Source: Myxococcales bacterium
GTDB taxonomy: Bacteria; Myxococcota_A; UBA9042
Length of the DNA: 64,000 nucleotides
Direction of reading: 5' to 3'
Assembly: GCA_947491025.1 (NCBI GenBank)
Contig: CANLIC010000012.1
Span: forward strand, 1 to 64,000
The notes beneath the pieces are model-generated. The model was not told the origin of the DNA, searched no databases, and saw only the letters and a program-made list of their open reading frames with translations. Position numbers and translations under genes: made by a program. The first letter of the stretch is position 1. Each line of letters begins with the position of its first letter. This document shows, piece by piece, positions 8,831-20,257 of this stretch.

Positions 8831-9415
8831 TCAGCGGAACAGCGCCCGCAGGCCGGACCCCAGCAGGGCGAGCCCGCCCACAATGACAGCGACGTGGACA
8901 GCGGCAGCCAGCAGCAGGACCCCGACATACGTGACAACGTCCGCCGCGTCGGGTCGCGTCCCCGCCGGGGCGAGTTCGATGCGCTGCCGCGCCCAGCCGA
9001 GGGTGTGGTCGAGCAGACCTTCGTCCCAGACGAGGTGATAGAGGGTCTTGCTGCGCCTGCCACGGGCCCAGCCCGCCAAGCTGGCCCGGGGCGCAACCAG
9101 GCCGAGCAGCATGACTTGGAAGTTGATGAGCCAGGCGAACCAATAACGCCCACAGCCGCCGGCGAGCTCGAAGGCGCTGATGGCTCCCTCGCCAGCTAGG
9201 TCGGTGTCGTAGCCGGCGACCAGGTGGTGCAGGTCATGGAAGCGAATCGCGGCGACGCGCCCCTGGACGTTGCGAACAGGGAAGGGCAGCCCTCCGATCC
9301 GAATGATCTCCCACTTCTTGCTGTAGCCGCCATCTGCTCCAAAGCCATTGGCTTCAAAGTAGGCGGCGCGCGCCGCGCGCAAGGTCATGTCGTCCGGGGC
9401 ATCGAGAACCGCCAT
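8831..9415 (-). CDS. Coq4-like putative membrane protein
   Basis: 194 residues from the ATG at 9415, preceded by GGAG. The motif FHDLHHLVAGYDTDLAGEGA (residues 59-78) resembles the HDxxHxxxG...GE metal-site region of the Coq4 family, which organises ubiquinone synthesis, but the rest is divergent. Two hydrophobic stretches follow, at about 91-108 and 161-190, so the C-terminus is probably membrane-inserted. It lies 146 bases downstream of nhaR on the same strand and may be co-transcribed. The Coq4 assignment rests on one motif; it could instead be an uncharacterised family with a similar metal site. Confidence 0.6.
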   Translation of the reverse strand: MAVLDAPDDMTLRAARAAYFEANGFGADGGYSKKWEIIRIGGLPFPVRNVQGRVAAIRFHDLHHLVAGYDTDLAGEGAISAFELAGGCGRYWFAWLINFQVMLLGLVAPRASLAGWARGRRSKTLYHLVWDEGLLDHTLGWARQRIELAPAGTRPDAADVVTYVGVLLLAAAVHVAVIVGGLALLGSGLRALFR

Positions 9416-9561
9416 GGCGTGCTCCAGCAGCAGGGCCGACCCAGGTTGGCCCTTCGACGGCCCCCGGTCAAAGGCCGCTGGAGGCCCGCCTCGCTGCGCC
9501 GCGGACGGCTGGCCCCGAGCGCGATCCTGCGCGGGGCTCCCCTGGCGGAGGTCGGGGCGAC

Positions 9562-10482
9562 CTACGCGCCTGGCGGCATGGAAGAGCCAGCGAGACCCCG
9601 GACGGCGGCGGCCGAGATCGCGATCGCCGCCGGGTGCTTGAGCCGCCGCTCGACCGAGATGGCGTAGAACCTCTCTTGGACGCCCTTGGCGCGGCCAATC
9701 ACGCCAACGCCGTACTGTGCGCACACCTGGGCCTCGACCGTGGTCGGCGCGGGGAAGAAACCGACCCCATCGGCGCCAAAGACCTTGAGCAGCGCGCTGT
9801 CTTCGAACTCCGCCACCACGCGGGGCTTGAGGCCGTGTCGCGCAAAGAACTGGTTCAGCGAGCGACGCAGGGTCAGGTTTTCGAGCGGCAGCAGGACGGG
9901 CGCGCCGTCGAGGCAGCGCGGAAATTCGGCGGGATGCTGGCGGCGCAGCTCGGTGGCGCCAAAGAAGCTGACGTCCGACTCCTCGAGCAGGTGGTGGTAA
10001 GCGCGCACGCTGCTGCCGGACGGCACCGGCGCGTCGGAGATGACGATGTCGAGCACGTGGAGCGCCAGATCGGCCAGCAGCTTGTCGTAGGAGGACTCGT
10101 GGCAAGCGACGTGTACCGGCAGGCCGAGCGCGAACGCCGGCTGCAGCAGTCGCCGCACCACGAGCTTGGGCACCGAGTTGGCGATGCCGACGTCGAGGCG
10201 CAAGGGCGCGCCGGTGGAGCGCCCACGCACGGCCTCGACCATCTCGCGGCCCAGGCCAAAGATCTCGTCGGCATAGCGAAACACCACCCGGCCGGTGTCG
10301 GTGAGGGTGAGCCTGCGCCCCGTCTTGACGAAGAGCTGTTCGCCGAGCTGGGCCTCGAGGGCATGAACCTGCGTGCTGAGCGTCGGGTGCGACAAGCGCA
10401 GGACTTTGCCGGCAGCGACCAGCCCGCCCTCGCGCGCGACCATCCAGAAATAGAACAAGTGGTGGTAGTTGATCCAGTCCAT
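9562..10482 (-). CDS. nhaR: LysR-family transcriptional regulator, NhaR type
   Basis: 306 residues. The N-terminus (INYHHLFYFWMVAREGG, then STQVHALEAQLGEQLF) closely follows NhaR, the LysR-type activator of the Na+/H+ antiporter gene nhaA. A wHTH occupies residues 1-65 and the effector-binding domain 90-300. It is divergent from the YoaK/DUF1275 gene, with a LysR-type palindrome in between, so it probably regulates that gene and itself. No nhaA is visible here, so the physiological target may differ from E. coli. Confidence 0.88.
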   Translation of the reverse strand: MDWINYHHLFYFWMVAREGGLVAAGKVLRLSHPTLSTQVHALEAQLGEQLFVKTGRRLTLTDTGRVVFRYADEIFGLGREMVEAVRGRSTGAPLRLDVGIANSVPKLVVRRLLQPAFALGLPVHVACHESSYDKLLADLALHVLDIVISDAPVPSGSSVRAYHHLLEESDVSFFGATELRRQHPAEFPRCLDGAPVLLPLENLTLRRSLNQFFARHGLKPRVVAEFEDSALLKVFGADGVGFFPAPTTVEAQVCAQYGVGVIGRAKGVQERFYAISVERRLKHPAAIAISAAAVRGLAGSSMPPGA

Positions 10483-10503
10483 GACCCAACCTTATGTACG
10501 TCC

Positions 10504-10524
10504 TATCTACATTTCAAGTAGGTA
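10504..10524. promoter_or_regulatory. LysR-type operator between nhaR and the YoaK-like gene
   Basis: CTAC-N7-GTAG (10507-10521), extended by TA at both ends, fits the T-N11-A rule for LysR-type sites. It is centred about 30 bases from the nhaR start and 54 from the divergent gene, the usual place for such an operator. Confidence 0.6.
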
Positions 10525-10567
10525 TTTCGTGATTGTCGACATGACTGAGGTCTCCTAGATTGGGCCC

Positions 10568-11368
10568 ATGACGAAGCCCTCCGCACAGCCCCATGTCCTC
10601 CTCTCCGCCCCGCAGCTCCTGTCGCCGCGCCACGGGACGACGATGCTGTTGCTTGCAGCAGCGGCGGGCGCGGTGAACGCCGGTGCGTTCGCTGTGTGCG
10701 ACCGGTTCGTGACGCACGTGACCGGGACGCTGACGCGCATCGGCACCGACGCCGCGCACTGGCTGCTGATGCTGGAATACTCGATGGTTCTGGCATCGTT
10801 CGTCGTTGGCGCCATGGTCTCGGTCCTGGCGATCCAGGGCCGGGCGCTGCGCGGCAAGCCGCCGATGCCAGCAGCGCCTCTCATCGGCACCGTGGCGGTC
10901 TTGCTGCTCGCGGCTGCCCTCGGCGACGCAGGCGCCTTTGGCCCGATCGGCGCCCCGGCCGAGGAGGCCGTGCACTTCGCGTTCCTCAGCCTGCTCGCCT
11001 TTGGCATGGGCCTACTGAACGCCACGGTGGCGAGCAGCACGGCGTTGGCGGTGCGCACCACACACATGACGGGACCGGCCTCGGACTTCGGTGTCCACCT
11101 CGCGACGGCGTGGTTCAGCGACGGCGAAGCGCGGCGTCAAGCGCTCCAGCTCGCAGCGCTGCGCGGCGGCAAGCTCGTGGCCTTCGTCGCCGGTGCGGCG
11201 CTGATGTTCCCGCTCGTGCCGGCCATGGGCTTTGGCGCGTTCGGCCTGCCGGCCCTGCTCCTGGTCGTCTCGGTGGCGCGGAGCTTCGCTCCAATCAGCC
11301 CGAGCCAATCGCCCTCGCCTTCCACCCTCACCGCCCTGACGTCCCCTGAGTCCATCGCGCAGCGCTAA
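10568..11368 (+). CDS. YoaK/DUF1275 family membrane protein
   Basis: 266 residues with about six hydrophobic segments. The family motifs are AGAVNAGAFAVCDRFVTHVTG near residues 33-53 (the DUF1275 V-D-A-x-x-F...H-M-T-G-N region), GLLNATVA and TTHMTGP in the second half. YoaK proteins are uncharacterised inner-membrane proteins. It is divergent from nhaR and probably under its control. Carbonic anhydrase starts 35 bases after its stop and may be co-transcribed. Confidence 0.85.
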   Translation: MTKPSAQPHVLLSAPQLLSPRHGTTMLLLAAAAGAVNAGAFAVCDRFVTHVTGTLTRIGTDAAHWLLMLEYSMVLASFVVGAMVSVLAIQGRALRGKPPMPAAPLIGTVAVLLLAAALGDAGAFGPIGAPAEEAVHFAFLSLLAFGMGLLNATVASSTALAVRTTHMTGPASDFGVHLATAWFSDGEARRQALQLAALRGGKLVAFVAGAALMFPLVPAMGFGAFGLPALLLVVSVARSFAPISPSQSPSPSTLTALTSPESIAQR

Positions 11369-11403
11369 TCACGGCGCCCCATTCCGCAACCATGGAGGTC
11401 CCT

Positions 11404-12030
11404 ATGAGCGAGAAGTCCGAAATCGTCCCCCACGCCGAAGCGCTGGAGCGGCTCCAAGAAGGCAACCGGCGCTTCGTCGCAGATGTCCGAAGCGTCGCGT
11501 CGTTCACCAGCCAAGCCCAGCGTGAGTCGCTGGTGGCTGGTCAGCGCCCCTTCGCCATCATCCTGTCCTGCTCGGACTCCCGGGCGCCCTCGGAGCTGCT
11601 CTTCGACTGCGGCCTCGGTGAGCTCTTCGTCGTCCGCGTCGCCGGCAACGTCGTCGCGCCCTCGATTCTCGGGAGCGTCGAGTTCGCCGCCGCCACCTTT
11701 GGCAGCGAGCTCGTGGTGGTGATGGGACACTCGCGCTGCGGCGCCATCGCGGCGACCGTCGACGCGGTTCGCACCGGCGGCCAGGCGATGTCCGAGAGCG
11801 TCGGCGACATCGTGGCGCGCATCAAGCCGGCAGTCACCGAGCTGGTACACGCCGACGTCGACGGCGACAGGCTCCTTGGGCACGCCATCCGCGCCAACGT
11901 CCGCGCCGCGACCAATCACCTGCGGCACGGCAGCCGGCTGCTCGAAGACCGCATCGCCGCAGGCAAGCTCCGCGTCGTCGGCGCCGAGTACTCCCTCGAG
12001 ACCGGTCAGGTCGATTTCTTCGACCTCTGA
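11404..12030 (+). CDS. Beta-class carbonic anhydrase
   Basis: 208 residues. It catalyses CO2 hydration to bicarbonate. The Zn ligands are visible in CSDSRAP (Cys, and the Asp-Arg dyad) and MGHSRCGA (His and Cys), with the conserved VVRVAGN between them. I chose the ATG at 11404 because GGAGGT lies five bases before it; an upstream in-frame ATG at 11392 overlaps that ribosome site. It follows the YoaK-like gene closely, suggesting a link between ion or pH homeostasis and bicarbonate. Confidence 0.93.
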   Translation: MSEKSEIVPHAEALERLQEGNRRFVADVRSVASFTSQAQRESLVAGQRPFAIILSCSDSRAPSELLFDCGLGELFVVRVAGNVVAPSILGSVEFAAATFGSELVVVMGHSRCGAIAATVDAVRTGGQAMSESVGDIVARIKPAVTELVHADVDGDRLLGHAIRANVRAATNHLRHGSRLLEDRIAAGKLRVVGAEYSLETGQVDFFDL

Positions 12031-12052
12031 GCGCCCTCGCCGCACCGCCTGC

Positions 12053-13804
12053 TCAGCGTGCCCGGCGCCAACACCAGCCGACGAGCGCCACGCCGGCCAG
12101 GGCGAGCAGCCAAGCGGGCCAGACACCCCAAAGGCGGAACGGCGAGCCCATCTCGCGCACCTCCGCCTCCACCTTCAGCGTCGTCGCGCTGAACCAGGGC
12201 GCCCGCGCCACGACCCTGCCGGCGGCGTCGATGGCCGCTGTGTGCCCGGTCGCCGTGGCGCGCCAGAGCGGTCGCCGCAGCTCCACCGCCCGCGCCGCTT
12301 GGACCATCAGGTGGAGCTCCGGGGCGTTGCTGCGGCCGAACCAGACGTCGTCGGTGAGGTTGATGAGCACCTCGGCGTCGCGGTGCAGATCGTGGACCAG
12401 CGCTGGAAACAGGTTCTCGTAGCAGATCGAGAGTCCCGCCCGCGCCACGCCGACGTCGAAGACCGCCGCGCCCTCGCCCGCGCCGATGTCACTGATTCCT
12501 GGAATGGACTCGGCCAGCGCCGGCACGAGGTCGCGGCCCGGCATGTACTCGCCGAAGGGCACCAGCCGCTGCTTGTCGTAGAAGGCACGCGGCCGACCGG
12601 GCACGAGCACCAACGCCGCGTTGCGAGCGCGCTCTCTCCAGTCGGGATCGAGCCGACGCAGGGTGCCCACGATCATGGGTTTGCCGAGCTCTTCAGCCAG
12701 AGCGTCGATCTCGCGCGTCATCCCGCGCAGCAGCGCGTTGGCGCGACCGATAGGCTTGGCGTCAGGCGCGCGCCCATCGACCTCGCTCGGGACGTAGAAG
12801 AAGGGCAACGCCCCCTCCGACCAGACGATGAGATCGACCTCCTCGAGCTCCGCCTTTTGGGTCAGGGCCTTGGCGCGCGCCAGCATCGGCAGCCTGGGTT
12901 TAGGGGACTCTGCCTTCTTCTCCCGCAGGCTCGGGTTGTGCTGCACCAGCAGGCCGCGAACCGTGCGCGTGGCCGGCGTGGACTCGAGGGCCTCAATCCG
13001 CAGCGCCCCATAGCCGAGCCAAAGCGCGAGTAGCGCAGCCAGCGACACGCCGTTTCGTCCGCGCCGGGCTGGCTCTGCGATGAGCTCGGCAAGGAGCGCA
13101 GAGCAGGCGATCGCCGCCGCTGAGACGCCCCAGATACCGATGAGGTCGGCGGCCTGGTGCAGCCAAGGTGCCGTGTAGAAGGCGTTGCCCAGGAACCACG
13201 GAAACTGATACGGAACGATGACCTCCGCGCTCAGGACCGCCAACGCCGCCACGACGGGCGCGAGGCCCAAACGCCAGCCGCTGCGCCGGTGGGCCGCGAC
13301 CATCGCCGCCGTCGCCGCCTGGTGCAGGCCCATGCCGGCGCCGTAGAGCAAAACGACCGCCGCCGCCAAAGGCATGGGAAAGCCGCTCATGTCGCGCATC
13401 GTGTCTGCGATCCAATGAAAGACCACGACGTGCAAGAGGGTGCCGGCCAGCAGGCCGAGCCCAGCCGCTCCGGCCAAAGACAGATCGCCGCGTCGCAAAC
13501 GCAGCAAGAGAGGCGTCCAACCGCAGAGGGCCAGCGGCCAGGCGCCTAGGCTGGGATAGGCAGCCGCCAGCAGCAGGCCGGTCAGGACCGCCGCCCCGAC
13601 CCCGGAACCGCCACCGAGCAAGCGCCATAGGCGCGCCGCCACCGTCGCCCTTGCGACGCTGACACGCTCGCCGGCGTTGCCGACAGCGGCCCCAGTCTCT
13701 GCCCGCGGGCCTCGTTCCGCCGCCTCAGGCCCGTCGCCGCGCGGCCGTGGCCGCTTGTCGCTCCGCTCTGCCACCAAGCCCTCCGCCCCGCAACACGCCC
13801 CCAA
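12053..13804 (-). CDS. lnt: Apolipoprotein N-acyltransferase
   Basis: Inner-membrane enzyme that adds the third acyl chain to lipoproteins. It has several N-terminal transmembrane segments (about residues 60-280) and a nitrilase-like periplasmic domain at about 285-550. The catalytic triad is Glu in IVWSEGALPF, Lys in DKQRLVPFGEY and Cys in LSICYENLF. A last transmembrane helix closes the protein. The first 55 residues are Arg/Glu/Ala-rich and unusual; the true start may be a GTG around residue 48. Fitting for a genome with so many lipoproteins. Confidence 0.92.
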   Translation of the reverse strand: MGACCGAEGLVAERSDKRPRPRGDGPEAAERGPRAETGAAVGNAGERVSVARATVAARLWRLLGGGSGVGAAVLTGLLLAAAYPSLGAWPLALCGWTPLLLRLRRGDLSLAGAAGLGLLAGTLLHVVVFHWIADTMRDMSGFPMPLAAAVVLLYGAGMGLHQAATAAMVAAHRRSGWRLGLAPVVAALAVLSAEVIVPYQFPWFLGNAFYTAPWLHQAADLIGIWGVSAAAIACSALLAELIAEPARRGRNGVSLAALLALWLGYGALRIEALESTPATRTVRGLLVQHNPSLREKKAESPKPRLPMLARAKALTQKAELEEVDLIVWSEGALPFFYVPSEVDGRAPDAKPIGRANALLRGMTREIDALAEELGKPMIVGTLRRLDPDWRERARNAALVLVPGRPRAFYDKQRLVPFGEYMPGRDLVPALAESIPGISDIGAGEGAAVFDVGVARAGLSICYENLFPALVHDLHRDAEVLINLTDDVWFGRSNAPELHLMVQAARAVELRRPLWRATATGHTAAIDAAGRVVARAPWFSATTLKVEAEVREMGSPFRLWGVWPAWLLALAGVALVGWCWRRAR

Positions 13805-13874
13805 CGGCCGGCAGCCCTTGCGCTAGCCCCGTCTGCAGCTTGCAGACGCCGCAGCCGCGGGCTACACGACAGCG

Positions 13875-14534
13875 GTGCGTAGTGTCTTTCTCTTCAGCTC
13901 AGATGTCACCACATCGCCGATGCGCGACGCCCTCGGCTTTGTCGACATCCAGCTGGAGTGCTTCCCGATGCGAGACGGTCGGCCGCACTGCCCGATCACA
14001 GCGCCGCCACAATTGGCCATTCTGGAGCCGGAGCCCGAGCGCCCGCTCGGCGCCCTCTTGCACGGCCTCGACCAGCACCCGGTCATCGGGCGGGTCCCGC
14101 ACCTGCTGGTCCTCGACGTGCAGTGGCTGTCGATGGCGGACCGCTTCGCTGTGACGGACTTTCTTGTCCGCGGCTTTCGGCCCGCGGAGGCGTTGGCACG
14201 CGTCAACCGGCTGCTCGGCCGCGTCGAAGCCAATGCCCAGCCCACGGTCGTCGACTTCGACGGACTGGTCATCGACGGCGACGGCCACGAGGCCCGCCTG
14301 CATGGCCACCGCCTGGCGCTCACGCCGCAGGAATTCGCGCTGTTGCGCCACTTGACCGGGGTACTCGGCCGCGTGCAAAGCCGCGAACAGCTCTTGCAGC
14401 GGGTCTGGGGCCGACGCTATGAGGGGGGCGCCCGCACGGTCGACATTCACGTCCGGCGCCTGCGCGCCAAACTCGGCGATGCGCTGGCGGCGAGGCTGCA
14501 GACGGTGCGGGGTATCGGCTACAAGTGGGCGTAA
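13875..14534 (+). CDS. OmpR/PhoB-type response regulator with degenerate receiver
   Basis: 219 residues from GTG. Residues 125-219 are a clear winged helix (LTPQEFALLRHL, VWGRRYEGGARTVDIHVRRL, VRGIGYKW). Residues 1-118 have receiver length and secondary-structure order but lack the signature: no acidic pair at the N-terminus, the phospho-acceptor region reads LAILEPEPE, and the Lys-Pro of the usual D-x-L-x-K-P-F is Arg-Gly in TDFLVRGF. It is probably not controlled by phosphorylation in the usual way. No histidine kinase is adjacent. It is divergent from lnt and convergent with the ribosomal cluster. Confidence 0.85.
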   Translation: MRSVFLFSSDVTTSPMRDALGFVDIQLECFPMRDGRPHCPITAPPQLAILEPEPERPLGALLHGLDQHPVIGRVPHLLVLDVQWLSMADRFAVTDFLVRGFRPAEALARVNRLLGRVEANAQPTVVDFDGLVIDGDGHEARLHGHRLALTPQEFALLRHLTGVLGRVQSREQLLQRVWGRRYEGGARTVDIHVRRLRAKLGDALAARLQTVRGIGYKWA

Positions 14535-14580
14535 GCGCGCAAGTTCCGCGCAGTGCCCAGGGCGAAATCGTCGCTCAGGA

Positions 14581-14931
14581 CTACACGAACTCGATGATCT
14601 CCATCGAGGCCTTGTCGCCGTGGCGTGGCCCGAGCTTCAGGCGACGGGTGTAGCCGCCCGGACGCTGGGCAAAGCGCGGCGCCAGCTCGGTGAAGAGCTT
14701 GTGCACGAGGCCCTGGTCGCGCAGCGTCGCGAAGGCGAGGGCGCGGTGGTGCTGGCTGTCGGTGCGCGCCATCGTGATGAGAGGCTCAACCCACGACCGC
14801 AGCTCCTTGGCCTTGGCCGAGGTCGTGTGGATGCGCTCGTGCTCGATCAGCGACTTGCACAGGTTGTGCATCATCGACTTGAGGTGGGCGGTGTCCCGGC
14901 TCAGGCGGTTGCCACGCTTTAGGTGTCGCAT
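14581..14931 (-). CDS. rplQ: 50S ribosomal protein L17
   Basis: 116 residues, family length. Begins MRHLKRGNRLSRDTAHL and contains HERIHTTSAKAKELR, both diagnostic. Last gene of the ribosomal cluster, 140 bases after rpoA as usual. No clear terminator with a U-tract follows; a weak 5-bp hairpin lies at 14535-14551. Confidence 0.97.
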   Translation of the reverse strand: MRHLKRGNRLSRDTAHLKSMMHNLCKSLIEHERIHTTSAKAKELRSWVEPLITMARTDSQHHRALAFATLRDQGLVHKLFTELAPRFAQRPGGYTRRLKLGPRHGDKASMEIIEFV

Positions 14932-15071
14932 CTTCTCACTCTCTCGCGGTCTCTACAGACGCGTCGCTGTGGGGCGCTCCCCCGTTGCCGTCCGCCCAGC
15001 CGGTGAGGGCGGGCCGCTTGGCCACCCTACGGTGGCGGCTGCGGCGTGCCCTGCCTGGCCTGGCTTTGGCC

Positions 15072-16175
<1,104 letters not shown>

Positions 16176-16259
16176 GGTGCCTCCCTCGAATGCGGCCCTG
16201 GCCGCGGTGGGCGTCCCGAGGTCTCTCGACCACGGCGCCTGCGAACGTTGTCCTTGCGC

Positions 16260-16313
16260 GCCGGCGCTCCCTGGCTGGGGTGGCGCCGGCCTCTCGGGCG
16301 GCGTAAACGCCGC
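16260..16313 (-). promoter_or_regulatory. Two stem-loops in the S4-rpoA leader
   Basis: GCCGGCGC/GCGCCGGC (8 bp, 16260-16267 with 16283-16290) and GCGGCG-TAAA-CGCCGC (6 bp, 16298-16313) lie in the 178-base gap between rpsD and rpoA. They could limit or stabilise rpoA expression. S4 is the translational repressor of this operon in E. coli, but whether this RNA binds S4 is inference. Confidence 0.4.
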
Positions 16314-16353
16314 GCCGATTCGCCCTGGCAAGCCCTCGGCCTGCCCGAGCCGA

Positions 16354-16983
16354 CTACTTCGAGTAGAGCTCGACGATCAGTCGCTCCTCGATCGGCGCGG
16401 TGATGTCGGTGCGTTGCGGCAACGTGATCACCTTGCCCTTGCCCGCCTTGCGATCGATCTCCAGCCACGCCGGGACGCCGCGGCGATCGACGCCGTCCAG
16501 CGACTCCGAGACGCGCACGTGCTCACGCGAAGCTGCCAGCAGCTCGATCACGTCACCCTGCCGCACCTGGTACGACGGGATGTTGACCTTGCGGCCGTTG
16601 ACCAGCAGGTGGCTGTGACGGACCAGCTGACGCGCCTCGGCGCGGCTGACCGAGAAGCCCAGACGGAACGCCACGTTGTCGAGGCGGCACTCCAGGTAGC
16701 GCAGCAGGTTCTCACCCGTGACGCCGCCCTTCTTGCTGGCCATCTCGTAGTAGCCGCGGAACTGCTTCTCGACCAAGCCATACATGCGCTTGACCTTCTG
16801 CTTCTCGCGGAGCTGGCGACCGAACTCCGACACCTTGCCCTTGCGCGCCTGGCCATGCTGGCCGGGGGCGAAGCTGCGGCGATCGAAGGCACACTTGTCG
16901 GTGTAGCAGCGCTCGCCCTTGAGGAAGAGCTTGATGCCCTCGCGGCGGCACAGGCGACAGACGGGACCGATATAACGAGCCAC
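16354..16983 (-). CDS. rpsD: 30S ribosomal protein S4
   Basis: 209 residues. Zinc-binding (C+) form: CRLC near residue 9-12, then Cys 26 and Cys 31 in GERCYTDKC. The S4 RNA-binding domain follows ([25 protein letters not shown]...HLLVNG). Ends in the conserved ELYSK. Confidence 0.98.
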   Translation of the reverse strand: MARYIGPVCRLCRREGIKLFLKGERCYTDKCAFDRRSFAPGQHGQARKGKVSEFGRQLREKQKVKRMYGLVEKQFRGYYEMASKKGGVTGENLLRYLECRLDNVAFRLGFSVSRAEARQLVRHSHLLVNGRKVNIPSYQVRQGDVIELLAASREHVRVSESLDGVDRRGVPAWLEIDRKAGKGKVITLPQRTDITAPIEERLIVELYSK

Positions 16984-17004
16984 GATGAACTCCTTGGAAC
17001 TGGA

Positions 17005-17409
17005 CTAGACGCGCCGACGCTTGCGCGGACGGCAGCCGTTGTGCGGGATCGGGGTGACGTCGCGGATCGCCGTGACGCGGAAGCCGACGTTGGCCAGGGC
17101 ACGCATGGCAGCTTCGCGGCCGGCGCCCGGACCCTTGACGCGGATGCTCACGGTCTTAAGACCGTGCTCCTGAGCGCGGCGGGCGGCGTCCTCGGCGGCC
17201 ATCTGCGCCGCGAACGGCGTCGACTTGCGCGAGCCCTTGAAGCCGCGGCGCCCGGACGTCGACCAGGCGAGGACGTTGCCGGCCACGTCGGTGATCGTGA
17301 CGATCGTGTTGTTGAACGTCGAGGCGATGTGCACCACACCGGTCTGGACGTTCTTGCGGTCCTTGCGCTTGGTGCGCTGGGCGGCCGCTGACTTTGCTGG
17401 CGTTGCCAT
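17005..17409 (-). CDS. rpsK: 30S ribosomal protein S11
   Basis: 134 residues. Contains [18 protein letters not shown] and the C-terminal [17 protein letters not shown], both characteristic. The basic N-terminal tail is Ala/Lys/Arg-rich. Separated by 21 bases from rpsD. Confidence 0.98.
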   Translation of the reverse strand: MATPAKSAAAQRTKRKDRKNVQTGVVHIASTFNNTIVTITDVAGNVLAWSTSGRRGFKGSRKSTPFAAQMAAEDAARRAQEHGLKTVSIRVKGPGAGREAAMRALANVGFRVTAIRDVTPIPHNGCRPRKRRRV

Positions 17410-17533
17410 GGAGTTCTCCGGGGTCGGTCGGCGGGGAAGGGCTGCTCTGCCCGCTCCGCCCTCGCTGCTCGCGGCGTGCCGCTGGTCTGCACCAGCGCCG
17501 CACCGCCTTGCCTAGGCTGCTTGGGGGACGCTG

Positions 17534-17902
17534 CTACTTCTTCTTCTTGATCGCCGCGCGCCGCGGGCCCTTGCGGGTACGGGCGTTGGTGTGGGTGCGC
17601 TGACCGCGGACGGGCAGGCCTTTGCGGTGACGGAGGCCGCGGTAGCAGCCGAGGTCCATCAACCGCTTGATGTCGAGTGCGATCTGGCGGCGAAGGTCAC
17701 CCTCGACCTTGTACTGGGTCTCGAGAACCTCGCGGATGCGCGCGACGTCCTGGTCGGTGAGAGCGTCCGAGCGCTTGGCATGATCGATGCCAGTCTTGCG
17801 GCAGACCTGGTCGGCGATCTTCGGACCGACGCCGTAGATCGACTGCAGGGCGATGTCGAGACGCTTGTTGCGTGGAAGGTCCACACCCGCGATGCGTGCC
17901 AT
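17534..17902 (-). CDS. rpsM: 30S ribosomal protein S13
   Basis: 122 residues. Begins [14 protein letters not shown] and carries the helix-hairpin-helix [12 protein letters not shown] and the tail [17 protein letters not shown] ending in a Lys run. Standard position after L36. Confidence 0.98.
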   Translation of the reverse strand: MARIAGVDLPRNKRLDIALQSIYGVGPKIADQVCRKTGIDHAKRSDALTDQDVARIREVLETQYKVEGDLRRQIALDIKRLMDLGCYRGLRHRKGLPVRGQRTHTNARTRKGPRRAAIKKKK

Positions 17903-17963
17903 CTTTCAGACTCCTCTCAGGCGCTCTGCGCGCCGAGCGCTAACGTTCCCCGACCGCGCTGGA

Positions 17964-18077
17964 CTAGCCCTGGCGCTGCTTGTGCTTCGGGTTGCTGCAG
18001 ATCACGCGGACGACGCCGCGGCGCTTGATGACCGTGCACTGCTCGCAAATCGGCTTTACGGAGGCGCGTACTTTCAT
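17964..18077 (-). CDS. rpmJ: 50S ribosomal protein L36
   Basis: 37 residues: starts [14 protein letters not shown] and ends NPKHKQRQG. The zinc-ribbon ligands C-x2-C, a later Cys and His are all present, so this is the zinc-dependent form. A GGGGAGAAGG ribosome site precedes it. IF-1 and methionine aminopeptidase, often between adk and rpmJ, are absent here. Confidence 0.97.
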   Translation of the reverse strand: MKVRASVKPICEQCTVIKRRGVVRVICSNPKHKQRQG

Positions 18078-18095
18078 GACCCTTCTCCCCATCTG

Positions 18096-18114
18096 CAGCG
18101 CCGGCTCGGCGCTG
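18096..18114 (-). promoter_or_regulatory. Stem-loop upstream of the rpmJ ribosome site
   Basis: CAGCGCC-GAGCC-GGCGCTG (7 bp, 5-base loop on the transcribed strand) ends four bases before the GGGGAGAAGG of rpmJ. It could modulate translation of L36 or act as an mRNA processing signal. Confidence 0.35.
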
Positions 18115-18188
18115 CCTCGTCACCGCCGTCAGCCGACGCCGGGGCGCCTGACGGCGCGGTCGCGGACATGGCGTCCGCTTCTTGATTG

Positions 18189-18896
18189 CTACGCAGCGTC
18201 GAGCGACACCCCGCTGAGACGCTGCCCATTCTGCTTCGCCGTAGCGCCCATGGCGCCCAGCACGTCCTGCAGCACCGCAGCAGGTCGCTGCGTGCCGTCG
18301 ATGCGGACGACGATCTTGCCGTAGCGGTCGACCAGCGGCGCCGTCTGCGCCGTGTAGGCGGCGAGGCGCTTGCGGATCGGGCTTTCTTGATCGTCGGCGC
18401 GATGCACCAGCGCGGTGCCGCACGCATCGCACAATCCGGCCACCTTCGGCGGCTGAAAGTCGACGTGGAAGGGCGCGCCGCAGCCAGGGCAAGAACGCCG
18501 GCCGGTCAGGCGGCGCAGCAAGTCACCCTCGGGGACATCGACGTAGATGACGATCTCCGGCGCCAATCCGCCGGCGTCGAGGGCGTCAGCCTGCGGCAAC
18601 GTCCGCGGGAAGCCGTCGAGCAGAAAGCGGGGCATGCCGTTCGGCGCTTTGCAGTCGGCCTCAGCCGTCCGCTCGGCGATCAGCGCCACCATCACGTCGT
18701 CCGGCACCAGCTGGCCGCCGTCCATGTAGCCCTTGGCGAGCTTGCCAACCTCAGTTCCCGCCGCCACCGCCGCGCGCAGCATGTCACCCGTGGACAGGTG
18801 CGCGATGCCGAGGCTCGCCACCAGGCCCTTGGCCACGGTGCCCTTGCCGGCGCCGGGGGCACCAAGCAGCATCAGCTTGTGGGCAGAGGTAACCAT
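18189..18896 (-). CDS. adk: Adenylate kinase
   Basis: 235 residues from the ATG at 18896 (MVTSAHKLMLLGAPGAGKGT). P-loop GAPGAGKGT, AMP-binding STGDMLRAAV, and LLDGFPRT. The LID domain is the long, zinc-ligand type: CPGC near residue 140 and CDAC about 20 residues later. It converts ATP + AMP to 2 ADP. The frame is open far upstream, but homology to adenylate kinase begins here. Confidence 0.96.
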   Translation of the reverse strand: MVTSAHKLMLLGAPGAGKGTVAKGLVASLGIAHLSTGDMLRAAVAAGTEVGKLAKGYMDGGQLVPDDVMVALIAERTAEADCKAPNGMPRFLLDGFPRTLPQADALDAGGLAPEIVIYVDVPEGDLLRRLTGRRSCPGCGAPFHVDFQPPKVAGLCDACGTALVHRADDQESPIRKRLAAYTAQTAPLVDRYGKIVVRIDGTQRPAAVLQDVLGAMGATAKQNGQRLSGVSLDAA

Positions 18897-18922
18897 GGTT
18901 GCGTTGCTCAGGGGACCTACGT

Positions 18923-20249
<1,327 letters not shown>

Positions 20250-20257
<8 letters not shown>

